Part shown: one piece after another, positions 1-7,768 of the stretch
Layout of the letters: each line of letters begins with the position of its first letter
How positions within the stretch are numbered: the first letter of the stretch is position 1
Origin: Acidobacteriota bacterium
GTDB taxonomy: Bacteria > Acidobacteriota > Terriglobia > Bryobacterales > Bryobacteraceae
Direction of reading: 5' to 3'
Assembly: GCA_005808475.1 (NCBI GenBank)
Contig: SYLY01000174.1
Coordinates: 1 to 53,367, forward strand
Length of the DNA stretch: 53,367 nt
Notes under the pieces: generated by a model
Databases searched by the model: none
The model's input: the letters and a program-made list of their open reading frames with translations, nothing else
What the model was told of the DNA's origin: nothing
Translations under genes and position numbers: made by a program

Positions 1-36
1 ATCGGCGCGCTGCCCACCCTGGCGAGCAATCGCTGA
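1..36 (+). CDS. Possible C-terminal tail of a gene cut by the window edge
   Basis: Frame 1 is open from the window edge to a TGA at 34-36, giving only eleven residues (IGALPTLASNR). This is too short to identify. It may be the end of an upstream gene, or chance. Confidence 0.2.
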   Translation: MGALPTLASNR

Positions 37-141
37 ACGCGGAACCCCGCCTTTTGTGGTGAAGACCTCTCAGGTCCCTTCACTGATTCCATTGGGGTTG
101 CCGGTCCCCAAACCCCTCAACTGCGAAAGTCAGGTTAGCGG

Positions 142-366
142 ATCGATCACTATCCGCGCATCCAGCGGCACTACGACAAGCCGAAGCCCTACGCGACGGA
201 GGTGGCGCGCAACGGGCGCTGGAAGCTGCTATCGCGCGATGGCGTCCTGGCGGCGCTATTCGATCTCGAGGCCGATCCGCTCGAGTCGGCGAACGTGCTG
301 GACCGGTAACCGAAGGTGGCGGCGGAGTTGACGGAGCAGGTTCGCGCGTTCCTGGCGGCGCCGGTC
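142..366 (+). pseudogene. Relic of a sulfatase C-terminus
   Basis: Reading from 142 gives a typical sulfatase tail: a stretch like RNGRWKLLSRDG, then LFDLEADPLESANVLD, and after an in-frame TAA (307-309) PKVAAELTEQVRAFLAAP. In sulfatases this C-terminal block (RWKLI...LYDLxxDPxExxNL...) packs against the catalytic domain. No catalytic CxPSR region and no start codon are present, and the same frame has another stop at 136-138. It is therefore a truncated, stop-bearing remnant. The assignment rests on the characteristic LFDLEADPLESANVL motif only. It lies tail-to-tail with the MoaD-like gene, whose odd C-terminal extension overlaps its 3' edge. Confidence 0.65.
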
Positions 367-688
367 ATACGGGAGTGGACTTGCGCCGATCCCGATGAGC
401 GCCGATGGGATCGGGAACCGCCCGTCCGCCGCCCTTGATCGCGGTGATGAAGTGAACCTCGCTCGCCGAACCCACCGTCTCCAACAGCCCTGCCGGCGAC
501 ACCTCGCCATCCACCGCCACCGACACGTTCGACCGCAGCCGTCCGGCTTCCACTAACCGGTCGCGCAGGCCGGGGAAGCGCGCCTCCAGACTGTCGATCA
601 CGGCGCGAACCGTCGAGCCCTCCGCCTCCACCTCACCGCGACCGCCTGTGAGCGGCCGCAGCAACGTGGGAATGAATACCAACGCCAT
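365..688 (-). CDS. MoaD/ThiS-like ubiquitin-fold sulfur carrier protein
   Basis: A 107-residue protein with the beta-grasp pattern of MoaD/ThiS: hydrophobic first strand (MALVFIPTLLRPLTGG), a helix around VRAVIDSLEARFPGLRDRL, and a VHFITAIKGGG end. In MoaD the terminal Gly-Gly is activated by MoeB and thiocarboxylated to give sulfur to molybdopterin. That fits its place directly after the molybdenum subunit: the stop of that gene at 689-691 abuts this ATG. Unusually, 19 residues follow the diglycine (about 86-88), so the C-terminus would need processing, or the protein is inactive. A CysO/QbsE-type carrier matured by a JAMM protease is an alternative, but no such protease is in the window. 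Confidence 0.75.
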   Translation of the reverse strand: MALVFIPTLLRPLTGGRGEVEAEGSTVRAVIDSLEARFPGLRDRLVEAGRLRSNVSVAVDGEVSPAGLLETVGSASEVHFITAIKGGGRAVPDPIGAHRDRRKSTPV

Positions 689-2935
689 CTAGCCCTTGGA
701 CCAGATCGCCGCCATCACCGCCGGGGGATTCATCGGCAGCCGCGTCATCCGCACGCCCGTCGCGTGGGAGACCGCGTTGGCGATGGCGGGCGTCGGTGGC
801 ACGATGTTCGCCTCGCCGACTCCGCGCACGCCGAACGGATGCCCGGGATTCGGCACTTCCACGATGATCGTGTCGATCATCGGGAGATCGAGCGAGGTCG
901 GCATGCGATAGTCGAGCAGGCTCGAGTTCATCATCGCGCCGTCCTTGCTCATCCAGTACTCTTCGTTGAGCGCCCAGCCGATGCCCTGCACGGATCCTCC
1001 TTGCATCTGGCCCTCGACATACGCCGGATGGATCGCCTTGCCGGCGTCCTGCACGGAGGTGAAACGCAGGATCGTGGTCTTGCCGGTTTCCGGATCCACT
1101 TCCACGTCGACAACCACGCCGGCGAAGGAACCGCCCACGCCCTTCGGGTTCACGGCGGCGCGCCCGACCACCGGTCCGCCGGTCTCGCCGATGCGCGCCG
1201 CCAGATCGGCGAAGCTCATCGAATGGCCGTTCTGCTTGTACTGGCCGCGATCGACTTCCACCGTGTCCGGATCGACGCTCCACAGCTTCGCCGCCCGCTC
1301 CCGCATCTGGCGAACGACGTCCTGCGCGGCTTCGTAAGCCGCGATGCCGGTGGCGAACGTGACGCGGCTGCCTCCAGTCACCGCCGTGAAGCCAACCGAA
1401 TCGGTGTCGGCCACCGTCGGGTTCACGCGATCCACGGGAATGCCTAGCACCTCGGCGGCCTGCATCGCAATCGAGGTCCGCGTTCCGCCGATATCGGTGG
1501 AGCCTTCCACCAGATTCGCCGTGCCGTCCGCGTTGATGCTGATCGTGCAACTGGACGGCAGCCCGACGTTGAACCAGAAGCCGATCGCCACGCCCCGGCC
1601 GCGATTCGGCCCGCCGAGCGGCGACCGGTAGTGTTCGCTGTTCTTCATCGCCTCGAGCACTTCCACGCAGCCGATCCGGCGGTACTTGGGACCGTCCGCG
1701 CGCCGCGTGCCCTCCTTGGCGGCGTTCATCAGGCGAAGCTCGATCGGATCGATTCCGAGCTTCTCCGCCAACTCGTCCACCACGCTTTCGGTGGCGAACG
1801 CGGCGTTGGGAGCGCCGGGCGCGCGGTACGCGGCGGTGCTCGGCTTATTGACCACGACATCGTATCCGTGGATGGTCTGGTTCGCGATGTCGTAGGAGGC
1901 GAAGACGCACATGCCGGCGGGTCCCACCATCGCGCCGGGATAGGCTCCCGCCTCGAATGCCAGATAAGCCTGAGCGGCCACGATCCGGCCGTCTTTCTTC
2001 GCCCCCATCTTCACGCGTAGGAACGATCCCGGCGTGGGACCGGTGCCTTCCAGCACGTCCTTGCGCGTCATCACGATCTTCACCGGGCGGCCCGTCTTTT
2101 TCGAAAGCAACGCGGCCACCGGTTCGAGATAGACGGGGATCTTTCCGCCGAATCCGCCGCCGATCTCCATCGGCGTCACCTTCACGCGCGACACCGGAAT
2201 GTCGAGCACGCACGCCGTGGCATCGCGCACCACGAACGATCCCTGGGTGCTGCACCAGACGAGCACGCGGCCGTCGTTGTTCCACAGCGCCGTGGCGTTC
2301 TGCGGTTCGATGTAGCCTTGATGCACGGTGGACGTGGAGAACTCGCGCTCGACGATCACCTCGGCTTCGGCGAAGCCGGCCTCGCTGTCGCCCATCACGT
2401 GGCGGAAATGTTCGGACACGTTGCTCGCGGTGGAGGTCTTCTCGCCGAGTTCGTGCGTATGGAGATCCTCGTGGAGCAGCGGCGCGCCGGGGAGCATCGC
2501 CTCGGGCGCGGTCAGCACGCAGGGAAGCGGCTCGTATTCGACCTCGATCAGGCGGGCCGCTTCCTCGGCTACGTGCAGGCTGGCCGCCGCCACCGCCGCC
2601 ACCGCGTGGCCGCGATAGAGCGCCTTGCCCCTGGCGAGCACGTTGCCGCGAACGTAGGAAAGCGGCGTCTCGCCCTCGCCGATGTCGACCATGCGGTCGC
2701 TCGACTCGGGCAGATCGGCCGCGGTGACCACCGCCTTCACGCCCGGATACGCTTCCGCGCGGCTGGTATCGATGCTCTTGATGCGGGCGTGCGCGTGCGG
2801 ACTGCGCAACACGAACCCGTGGAGCAGGCCCGCCATCTGAAAGTCCGCGCCATAGAGGGCGCGGCCGGTCACCTTGTCGGCGCCGTCGTGCCGGATGGGC
2901 CGGGTGCCGATCACGCTGTAGGCCGGTTGGCTCAT
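689..2935 (-). CDS. Xanthine dehydrogenase-family molybdopterin-binding subunit
   Basis: A 748-residue large subunit of a xanthine/aldehyde/CO dehydrogenase-type hydroxylase. It binds the molybdenum cofactor and oxidises the substrate; electrons then pass to the 2Fe-2S and FAD subunits. Visible motifs are GGGFGGK (about 259-265), AYRAPGAP (about 369-376) and GVRGVGEA (about 702-709), whose Glu is the expected catalytic base. The start MSQPAYSV was chosen because its ATG overlaps the TGA of the 2Fe-2S gene by 4 bp (ATGA), a typical operon junction. The frame is open further upstream, but that part is antisense-like and overlaps the small subunit. The substrate cannot be read from the sequence; a purine, aldehyde or aromatic N-heterocycle is possible. 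Confidence 0.93.
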   Translation of the reverse strand: MSQPAYSVIGTRPIRHDGADKVTGRALYGADFQMAGLLHGFVLRSPHAHARIKSIDTSRAEAYPGVKAVVTAADLPESSDRMVDIGEGETPLSYVRGNVLARGKALYRGHAVAAVAAASLHVAEEAARLIEVEYEPLPCVLTAPEAMLPGAPLLHEDLHTHELGEKTSTASNVSEHFRHVMGDSEAGFAEAEVIVEREFSTSTVHQGYIEPQNATALWNNDGRVLVWCSTQGSFVVRDATACVLDIPVSRVKVTPMEIGGGFGGKIPVYLEPVAALLSKKTGRPVKIVMTRKDVLEGTGPTPGSFLRVKMGAKKDGRIVAAQAYLAFEAGAYPGAMVGPAGMCVFASYDIANQTIHGYDVVVNKPSTAAYRAPGAPNAAFATESVVDELAEKLGIDPIELRLMNAAKEGTRRADGPKYRRIGCVEVLEAMKNSEHYRSPLGGPNRGRGVAIGFWFNVGLPSSCTISINADGTANLVEGSTDIGGTRTSIAMQAAEVLGIPVDRVNPTVADTDSVGFTAVTGGSRVTFATGIAAYEAAQDVVRQMRERAAKLWSVDPDTVEVDRGQYKQNGHSMSFADLAARIGETGGPVVGRAAVNPKGVGGSFAGVVVDVEVDPETGKTTILRFTSVQDAGKAIHPAYVEGQMQGGSVQGIGWALNEEYWMSKDGAMMNSSLLDYRMPTSLDLPMIDTIIVEVPNPGHPFGVRGVGEANIVPPTPAIANAVSHATGVRMTRLPMNPPAVMAAIWSKG

Positions 2936-3417
2936 GCTTTCACCTCTCGCATTTCGCGCGCGGCCTGTTGGACGGCCCGAATGATCTTGTCGTAGCCGGT
3001 GCACCGGCCGAGAGTGGTGGCGAGCCAGAACCGGATGCGGTCCTCCGAAGGATCGGGCTCGTGGTCGAGCAGCGCTTTGGCGGCGACCAGGAAGCCGGGC
3101 GTGCAGATGCCGCACTGCAGCGCGGCCTGTTCGAGAAACGCCGTCTGGAGCGGATGCAGCGCCGATCCCCGGGCAAGCCCCTCGACGGTGCCGATGCTGG
3201 CGCCCTGGGCTTCCACCCCCAGCACCAGGCACGACGTCACGATGCGGCCGTCCATCTCCACGGTGCAGGCTCCGCAGTTGCCGTCGTTGCAGCCTTCCTT
3301 GGCTCCGGTGAGGTTCAGCTTATCGCGCAGGCATTCGAGCAGGCTTTCCCGCGGCTCGCAGAGGAATTCGGCGGGCTCGCCGTTGACGGTGGTGCTTACG
3401 CGGACGTTCGATGACAT
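2932..3417 (-). CDS. Xanthine dehydrogenase-family 2Fe-2S subunit
   Basis: A 161-residue small iron-sulfur subunit. The plant-ferredoxin-type cluster is complete: Cys43, Cys48, Cys51 (EGCNDGNCGAC) and Cys63. The second, helical cluster has Cys102 and Cys105 (QCGICTPGF) and Cys139 (GRCTGY). The first Cys of the usual C-x-C pair (NLCRCTGY) is replaced by Gly137, which is odd for a cluster ligand. It lies between the FAD and Mo subunits, abutting the former (stop 3418-3420) and overlapping the latter by 4 bp. It carries electrons from the molybdenum site to FAD. Confidence 0.92.
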   Translation of the reverse strand: MSSNVRVSTTVNGEPAEFLCEPRESLLECLRDKLNLTGAKEGCNDGNCGACTVEMDGRIVTSCLVLGVEAQGASIGTVEGLARGSALHPLQTAFLEQAALQCGICTPGFLVAAKALLDHEPDPSEDRIRFWLATTLGRCTGYDKIIRAVQQAAREMREVKA

Positions 3418-4287
3418 CTAGTGGACTCCCTGCGCCTGCCGGGCGGCGGCGGTCAGCGCGCGGCGCGTCAGCACGGCGCAAAGATGACGGCGGTACTCGA
3501 TGGTTCCGCGCATGTCGGTGATCGGTTTGGCGGCGGCCTTGGCGGCCTCTCCCGCGAGAGCGAAGGTCTCTTCGGTGGCGGGTTTCCCGGCGATAGCCTG
3601 GCCCGCCTCCGGGACGAGCAACGGCGTGGGAGCGACAGACGCCAGCGCGACGCGCGCGGCCGTGACAACGCCATCGGCGATCGTGAGCGAAACTCCGGCG
3701 CCCGCCACGGCGATATCCATCTCGTTGCGAGGAATGAAGCGGAGATAGTGCGCGCCCGAGCCCGGCCGCGGCGCGGGAATGTGGATGCTCACCAGAAGCT
3801 CGCCGTCCGCCAGCGCATTGCGCCCCGGAGCGACGCAGAAGTCCTCGGCGGCGATGGCGCGCTCGCCCGCCGGGCCAACGACGCGGCAAGTGGCTCCCAA
3901 AGCGATCAGCAGCGGAGTCGCGTCGGCGCTGGGCGCGGCGTTACAGAGATTCCCTCCGATGGAGGCGCGGCCCTGAATGGCCGTTCCGCCGATCAGCGAC
4001 GCGACTTCGACGAGCGAGGGGAAGACCGCCCGAACCTGCGCGTCGCCATAGATGCGCCAGCAGGCAACCGCGGCGCCCAGCGTGAGGCCGCCGCCGGAAT
4101 CGAAGGTCAGCGCCGAGAGTTCGGGAATGCGCTTGGCGTCGACGACCAGACCGGGCTCGCGCCGGTGAGCCCGCATCTGGACGATGAGATCGGTGCCGCC
4201 GGCGAGCAGGCGTGCGCCCGGGTTCGCCGCGAGAAGGGAGACGGCCGCGGACACCGAGTCCGGGGCCGCATAGTCGAACGAATGCAC
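3418..4287 (-). CDS. Xanthine dehydrogenase-family FAD-binding subunit
   Basis: A 289-residue medium subunit with a PCMH-type FAD domain followed by the CO-dehydrogenase flavoprotein C-terminal domain. Visible motifs are RLLAGGTDLIVQMR near residue 35 and TIGG-like IGGTAIQGRASIGGNLCNAAPSADATP, which bind FAD. The frame opens at 4326, but I prefer the GTG at 4287 (VHSFDYAAPDS) because AGGAG lies seven bases before it and homologues begin just ahead of F-x-Y-xx-P. It is the first gene of the molybdo-hydroxylase operon (FAD, 2Fe-2S, Mo, sulfur carrier). The promoter must lie in the gap up to 4429, shared with the divergent cytochrome gene. Confidence 0.9.
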   Translation of the reverse strand: MHSFDYAAPDSVSAAVSLLAANPGARLLAGGTDLIVQMRAHRREPGLVVDAKRIPELSALTFDSGGGLTLGAAVACWRIYGDAQVRAVFPSLVEVASLIGGTAIQGRASIGGNLCNAAPSADATPLLIALGATCRVVGPAGERAIAAEDFCVAPGRNALADGELLVSIHIPAPRPGSGAHYLRFIPRNEMDIAVAGAGVSLTIADGVVTAARVALASVAPTPLLVPEAGQAIAGKPATEETFALAGEAAKAAAKPITDMRGTIEYRRHLCAVLTRRALTAAARQAQGVH

Positions 4288-4429
4288 GTGGAGGCTCCTA
4301 GTGGTGGGTAGTCTTTCAGCGTACAACGGGGATGCACTCCGTGGGCGAGTGAAAATTTCGACAGGTCAGGCAATCCGCGGCGGCGGCCCGGTCGTACCAT
4401 CAAATTGGCACAGCGCTAAACAAGGGGTA

Positions 4430-5245
4430 ATGACAGTGCTTCGATTCACGCCGGCAGCGGCGCTTCTCTTCCTCGTCGCGGCCCAGGCCCAGACGCCCAC
4501 CGCGCCCACGGAAGACCGGGTGGGATTCCCTGAGGGCTACGCGGGTTGGAACCTCCTCTATGTGCTGGATCGCCCTGACAACAGGCAGATCCGCACCGTC
4601 TATGCAAACGAAATGGCGGCCAGCGTGACGGACGGCAACCAGTCGAACTATCCGTACGGGTCGGTAGTCGTGATGGAAACGTGGAGCGCGCTACGCAACG
4701 CGGCTGGAGAGCCGATGCTGGATGCCAACGGCCGCTTCCAAAAGGATCCCGCCGCCATGCCCACCATCTTCACGATGCGCAAGGGCCGGGGCTTCGGCGA
4801 AGCCTATGGACCGAATCGCACGGGCGAGTGGGAATATGTTTCGTACACCGCGGCCAAGACCTTGGCGACGGCGCCGTCGGGTTCGTTCACCTGCGCCAAC
4901 TGCCATCTCCAAGCCGGCCAAGGCAAGGATTGGGTATTCCGGGCCGCGCTCCGCATCCGCCCCGGCGGAGACCCCATCAGCACCGGCGCGGTGCCCTCCG
5001 CGATCATCAAGAACTACACCTACATTCCCGGCAACCTGACGGTGAAGGCGGGCGCCAAAGTCACGTTCTACAACGACGACGTGGTGGCCCATACCATCTC
5101 GGACGACGCGCCGGAAGGCTGGACTTCCCAGCAGATGCGCGCGGGGACCGGGACGATGACCCTCTCGTTCCCGACCCCCGGCGAGTTCAACTATCACTGC
5201 TCGATCCACCCCAACATGAAGGCGAAGATCACGGCGATTCCGTAG
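4430..5245 (+). CDS. Exported cytochrome P460-cupredoxin fusion protein
   Basis: A 271-residue protein with a signal peptide (cleavage likely after AAQAQ, about residue 21). Residues about 25-175 resemble cytochrome P460-family proteins and include one haem motif, CANCH (155-159). Residues about 190-271 are a plastocyanin-like cupredoxin with a complete type-1 copper set: His221 (VVAHT), Cys257 and His260 (HCSIH), Met263 (PNM). The two domains together suggest a periplasmic redox protein passing electrons between haem and copper; the substrate is unknown. The start is uncertain: AAGGGG (4422-4427) is only two bases from this ATG but eight from an in-frame GTG at 4436. It is divergent from the molybdo-hydroxylase operon, so the two may share control. 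Confidence 0.82.
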   Translation: MTVLRFTPAAALLFLVAAQAQTPTAPTEDRVGFPEGYAGWNLLYVLDRPDNRQIRTVYANEMAASVTDGNQSNYPYGSVVVMETWSALRNAAGEPMLDANGRFQKDPAAMPTIFTMRKGRGFGEAYGPNRTGEWEYVSYTAAKTLATAPSGSFTCANCHLQAGQGKDWVFRAALRIRPGGDPISTGAVPSAIIKNYTYIPGNLTVKAGAKVTFYNDDVVAHTISDDAPEGWTSQQMRAGTGTMTLSFPTPGEFNYHCSIHPNMKAKITAIP

Positions 5246-5266
5246 CCGCCTCCGCGTTCGCCACGG

Positions 5267-6442
5267 TCAGGACGCGGTGTACGTCGCCGCGTCCAGCCGC
5301 ATCTTGCGTCCGTTTACCATCGCGAGGTTCGCCAAATGCGGCCCCGATACCGCCTGCGCCGCGATCTCCACGGTGCAGTTGGGATCCTGGCGGGACTTCA
5401 CGCAGTCCAGGAAGTTCTGAACGTGCGTTTCCACGGGCACCGGCGCCTGCTCGGAATGCAGCGGCTCCGCATCGCGCTTCCACGGTTCGGCGAAGATCTT
5501 GTAGCCGGCATCGTCCAGAATCAACGTCCCTTTGTCGCCCATGAACGTGATCGACCATCCGTTCTGATACGAGTTCGAATAGTCGAGCGTCCAGGTCACC
5601 ATGAAGTTGTCGTATTCATACGCAGCGCTGAACACGTCCGGGTGCTCGGCGCCTTCCATCTTGGCGACATATCCATGGCAGATGGCGGACTTCGGCGGAC
5701 CCGAGTTCATGAACCACTGCACGACATCCATCAGGTGCGTGCCCTGATCGGTCATGTTGCCGCCCGCGTAGTCCCAGAAGTAGCGCCAGCGGCGGAAGCG
5801 CATCGGCTCGAGTTCGCGGTTGGGCGCGCCGCCGAGGAACCGCTGCCAGTCGATCTTGCCGGGCAAGGGAGAATTGTCGAGCTTGGCGGCGATGTTCCAG
5901 TGCCACTGTGGCTTCACCAGCGTGACGCGGCCGAGGACGCCGTCGTCGATGAGTTTTTTCGCCTTGTAGATGGCGGGCGCCGAGCGCCGCTGCATGCCGA
6001 TCTGCACCACCTGCGAACTGGCGCGCACCGTCTTGATCATCGCCGCGCTCTGTTCCAGGGACTTCGAGAGCGGCTTTTCGAGGTAGACGTCCTTACGAGC
6101 CGCGAGCGCGGCCCGGAGCATGGGGAAGTGCTGGTGATCGGGTGATGCGATCAGCACCGCGTCGAGGCCTTTCTCCTTGTCCAGCAGTTCCTGATAGTCG
6201 CCGTAGGTGCGCGCTTCCGGAGCATCCTTGCTGGCGAGATCGAGGTGCGGCTGATAGACGTCGCAGAGCGCGGTGCACTGCGCTCCCACCTTCATGAATG
6301 TCTTCGAAACGGAACGGCCGCGCCCGCCGGTGGCGAGGACGGCGTAAGTGATCCTGTCGTTTGCGCCGAAAGCGGAGGAAGGAACGAACAGCGGCGCGGA
6401 ACCGAGTGCGGTAAGAAAATTGCGTCGAGTGGAATCCGTCAT
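5267..6442 (-). CDS. Exported Gfo/Idh/MocA family oxidoreductase
   Basis: A 391-residue NAD(P)-dependent sugar oxidoreductase-type protein. It opens with a twin-arginine leader (TRRNFLTALG, cleavage near SSAFGAN). A Rossmann segment follows (ITYAVLATGGRGRS; the usual GxGxxG is altered to ATGGRGR), then the EKPLS motif (YLEKPLSKSLEQ) with the conserved catalytic-type Lys, and a C-terminal alpha/beta domain. Secreted Gfo/Idh/MocA proteins act on sugars or glycosides after Tat export with bound cofactor. The start is supported by AAAGGAG six bases before ATG. It is convergent with the P460 gene, 21 bp apart, and stands alone on its strand. Confidence 0.88.
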   Translation of the reverse strand: MTDSTRRNFLTALGSAPLFVPSSAFGANDRITYAVLATGGRGRSVSKTFMKVGAQCTALCDVYQPHLDLASKDAPEARTYGDYQELLDKEKGLDAVLIASPDHQHFPMLRAALAARKDVYLEKPLSKSLEQSAAMIKTVRASSQVVQIGMQRRSAPAIYKAKKLIDDGVLGRVTLVKPQWHWNIAAKLDNSPLPGKIDWQRFLGGAPNRELEPMRFRRWRYFWDYAGGNMTDQGTHLMDVVQWFMNSGPPKSAICHGYVAKMEGAEHPDVFSAAYEYDNFMVTWTLDYSNSYQNGWSITFMGDKGTLILDDAGYKIFAEPWKRDAEPLHSEQAPVPVETHVQNFLDCVKSRQDPNCTVEIAAQAVSGPHLANLAMVNGRKMRLDAATYTAS

Positions 6443-6584
6443 GGGAACTCCTTTCACCGGCATTATACGCCCCTGGGAGCCGCCGCGAGCATGCCGCGGC
6501 CGCGGTTGCGGCACTACCGGCTCGCATAGGTTTCGAGCCGCTCCGGAGCTGTCTACTGAATTCGTGCGCCGGGCCGGCCCGCTC

Positions 6585-6904
6585 GTGGATTGGGAAGGGT
6601 TCGAATGGGATTCGGGAAACGTAGACAAAAACTGGCGAAAGCACCGCGTTACGGCCGAGGATGCGGAGGCGATTTTCTTCCACGAGCCGCTGATCGTCAG
6701 ACTCGACGCGACTCACTCCACGCGCGAGCAGAGGTATTTGCGCTAGGGAAGAACGATCAGGGCCGGAGGTTGTTCGTTGCCTTCACCGTTCGTGGAAAAA
6801 GGATACGGGTAATATCGGCGCGAGACATGAGCTCTAGAGAGGACCGGATTTACGCTGGTGAAGAAAAGAAAATCCATTCCGAAGTTCGCGAACGAGGACG
6901 ATGA
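6585..6904 (+). pseudogene. brnT: BrnT-family toxin, frameshifted
   Basis: BrnT is a ribonuclease toxin of type II toxin-antitoxin pairs. From GTG 6585 one frame reads VDWEGFEWDSGNVDKNWRKH ... FFHEPLIV ... STREQRYL, then meets TAG (6744-6746). The other frame continues the same protein: ALGKNDQGRRLFVAFTVRG ... RVISARDMSSREDRIYA. Restoring one base near 6740 (TTG-GCG-CTA-GGG) gives the canonical BrnT core RYLALGKxDxGRxLFVxFTxR. The gene therefore appears inactivated by a 1-bp deletion. The second frame runs on to 6904 and overlaps the antitoxin start. Whether the GTG at 6585 or 6564 is the real start is unclear. Confidence 0.8.
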
Positions 6905-7127
6905 ACGGGCATTCTGGGCCACCGCCGACTCGGTCGACTACATCGACTGGGGCAAGGCCAGCCGGATGAAGCTGCCCAAGCTGAAGCCGACTCTGAAGAC
7001 GATTTCGCTACGATTGCCGGTCGCTATGATCGAGGATCTCAAGGTTTTGGCGAACCAACGGGATGTTCCATACCACTCGCTCCTGAAGGTCTTCCTGGCT
7101 GAAAGAATCCGGCAGGAACGAGCGTAG
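6858..7127 (+). CDS. BrnA/CopG-type ribbon-helix-helix antitoxin
   Basis: An 89-residue antitoxin starting at GTG 6858 (MKKRKSIPKFANEDDERAFW). The N-terminal part has the ERAFWATADSVDYIDW pattern of CopG antitoxins paired with BrnT. Residues about 47-85 (KTISLRLPVAMIEDLKVLA) form the ribbon-helix-helix that binds operator DNA, with a C-terminal helix (SLLKVFLAERIRQE) for dimer contacts. It is intact although the toxin beside it is frameshifted, as expected when a toxin is lost first. It probably once repressed its own operon. BrnA (PF14384) versus the related CopG antitoxin family (PF12441) cannot be told apart by eye. Confidence 0.82.
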   Translation: MKKRKSIPKFANEDDERAFWATADSVDYIDWGKASRMKLPKLKPTLKTISLRLPVAMIEDLKVLANQRDVPYHSLLKVFLAERIRQERA

Positions 7128-7321
7128 TCCGGCCAAGGCCTAGGGGACGCGGCGGCGTTGCGTCGAGCCGGGCCGATACACGCGAACGTGCTCGCCGGAA
7201 CTACCAACGGATCATGGCAGTGGCTCCGGACGCACTACCGTTGATTTTTCGACGAAATGCTTTAGGTCACGGGAGGCGACTGCCGTGGCTCGACGATGGC
7301 TCCGCCTCTAGGGTTACCGGT

Positions 7322-7348
7322 AGCCGGTCCCATGCATTGGGGCCGGCT
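7322..7348. repeat. 10-bp imperfect inverted repeat just before the recombinase relic
   Basis: The arms AGCCGGTCCC (7322-7331) and GGGGCCGGCT (7339-7348) surround ATGCATT and differ at one pair. It could be a hairpin, or part of an old recombination site. There is no U-run after it. Confidence 0.4.
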
Positions 7349-7517
7349 CAGCAGCCGCGGCTAAAAGGCGCGGCGTGAGGTTCGGGCGCAAGCGAAACCG
7401 ACCCCCGCCCAGATTGACCATGCCAGAACGCTGATTGAACAGCGCGAGAGCCGCCAGTACGTCGCGGACCTCCTGAATGTCAGCCGCGTGACGCTGTACA
7501 GGGCTTTGAATGCTTAG
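7342..7517 (+). pseudogene. Relic of a serine recombinase (resolvase/invertase) C-terminus
   Basis: Frame 1 reads AGSAAAAKRRGVRFGRK. After a one-base slip near 7392 another frame continues KPTPAQIDHARTLIEQ ... ESRQYVADLLNVSRVTLYRAL and stops at TAG 7515-7517. This is the linker plus helix-turn-helix domain of Hin/Pin/Tn3-type serine recombinases (RGVxFGRKPKLTPEQ ... VAxLLxVSRxTLYRAL). Adding back one C (AAG-CCG-AAA-CCG) restores the frame. The catalytic N-terminal domain is absent from the preceding 220 bp, so this is a truncated, frameshifted remnant of a mobile element or inversion system. Confidence 0.8.
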
Positions 7518-7768
7518 ACGGTGTTCAGCAGTTGCGGGTTGGTTTTCTTGCTCTGCGGGGCTACCCCGGCTGCCCCCAGGATAACCAGGAGGAGGGCAGC
7601 CAGGATCAACGCCAATTTCAAGTAGAAGTGGTGGTGTAGAGCCTCGCGGAGGAGGTCATGCGTCAGCAAAACAAACCCAAAAACAAATCCCCATGCCGGG
7701 GTCCATTGAACAGATGAAATTAATTTATCAACAAGAACGTATACGTTATCGTTTTTGTCCGTTTTCAT
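7514..7768 (-). CDS. Small membrane protein of unknown function
   Basis: An open frame of 84 residues starting MKTDKNDNVYVLVDKL, with two hydrophobic spans: WGFVFGFVLLTHDLL and LKLALILAALLLVILGAAG. It meets the recombinase relic tail-to-tail, overlapping by 4 bp. Local base composition is more AT-rich than the surrounding genes, in keeping with foreign origin. The frame stays open upstream to 7807. No family is recognised and no good ribosome-binding site is seen, so this may be a fragment. Confidence 0.35.
   Translation of the reverse strand: MKTDKNDNVYVLVDKLISSVQWTPAWGFVFGFVLLTHDLLREALHHHFYLKLALILAALLLVILGAAGVAPQSKKTNPQLLNTV

Noticed and set aside
5336..6145. Plus-strand open frame opposite the Gfo/Idh/MocA gene
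   Set aside because: The minus strand has clear family motifs; the plus frame has low-complexity His/Arg/Val-rich sequence.
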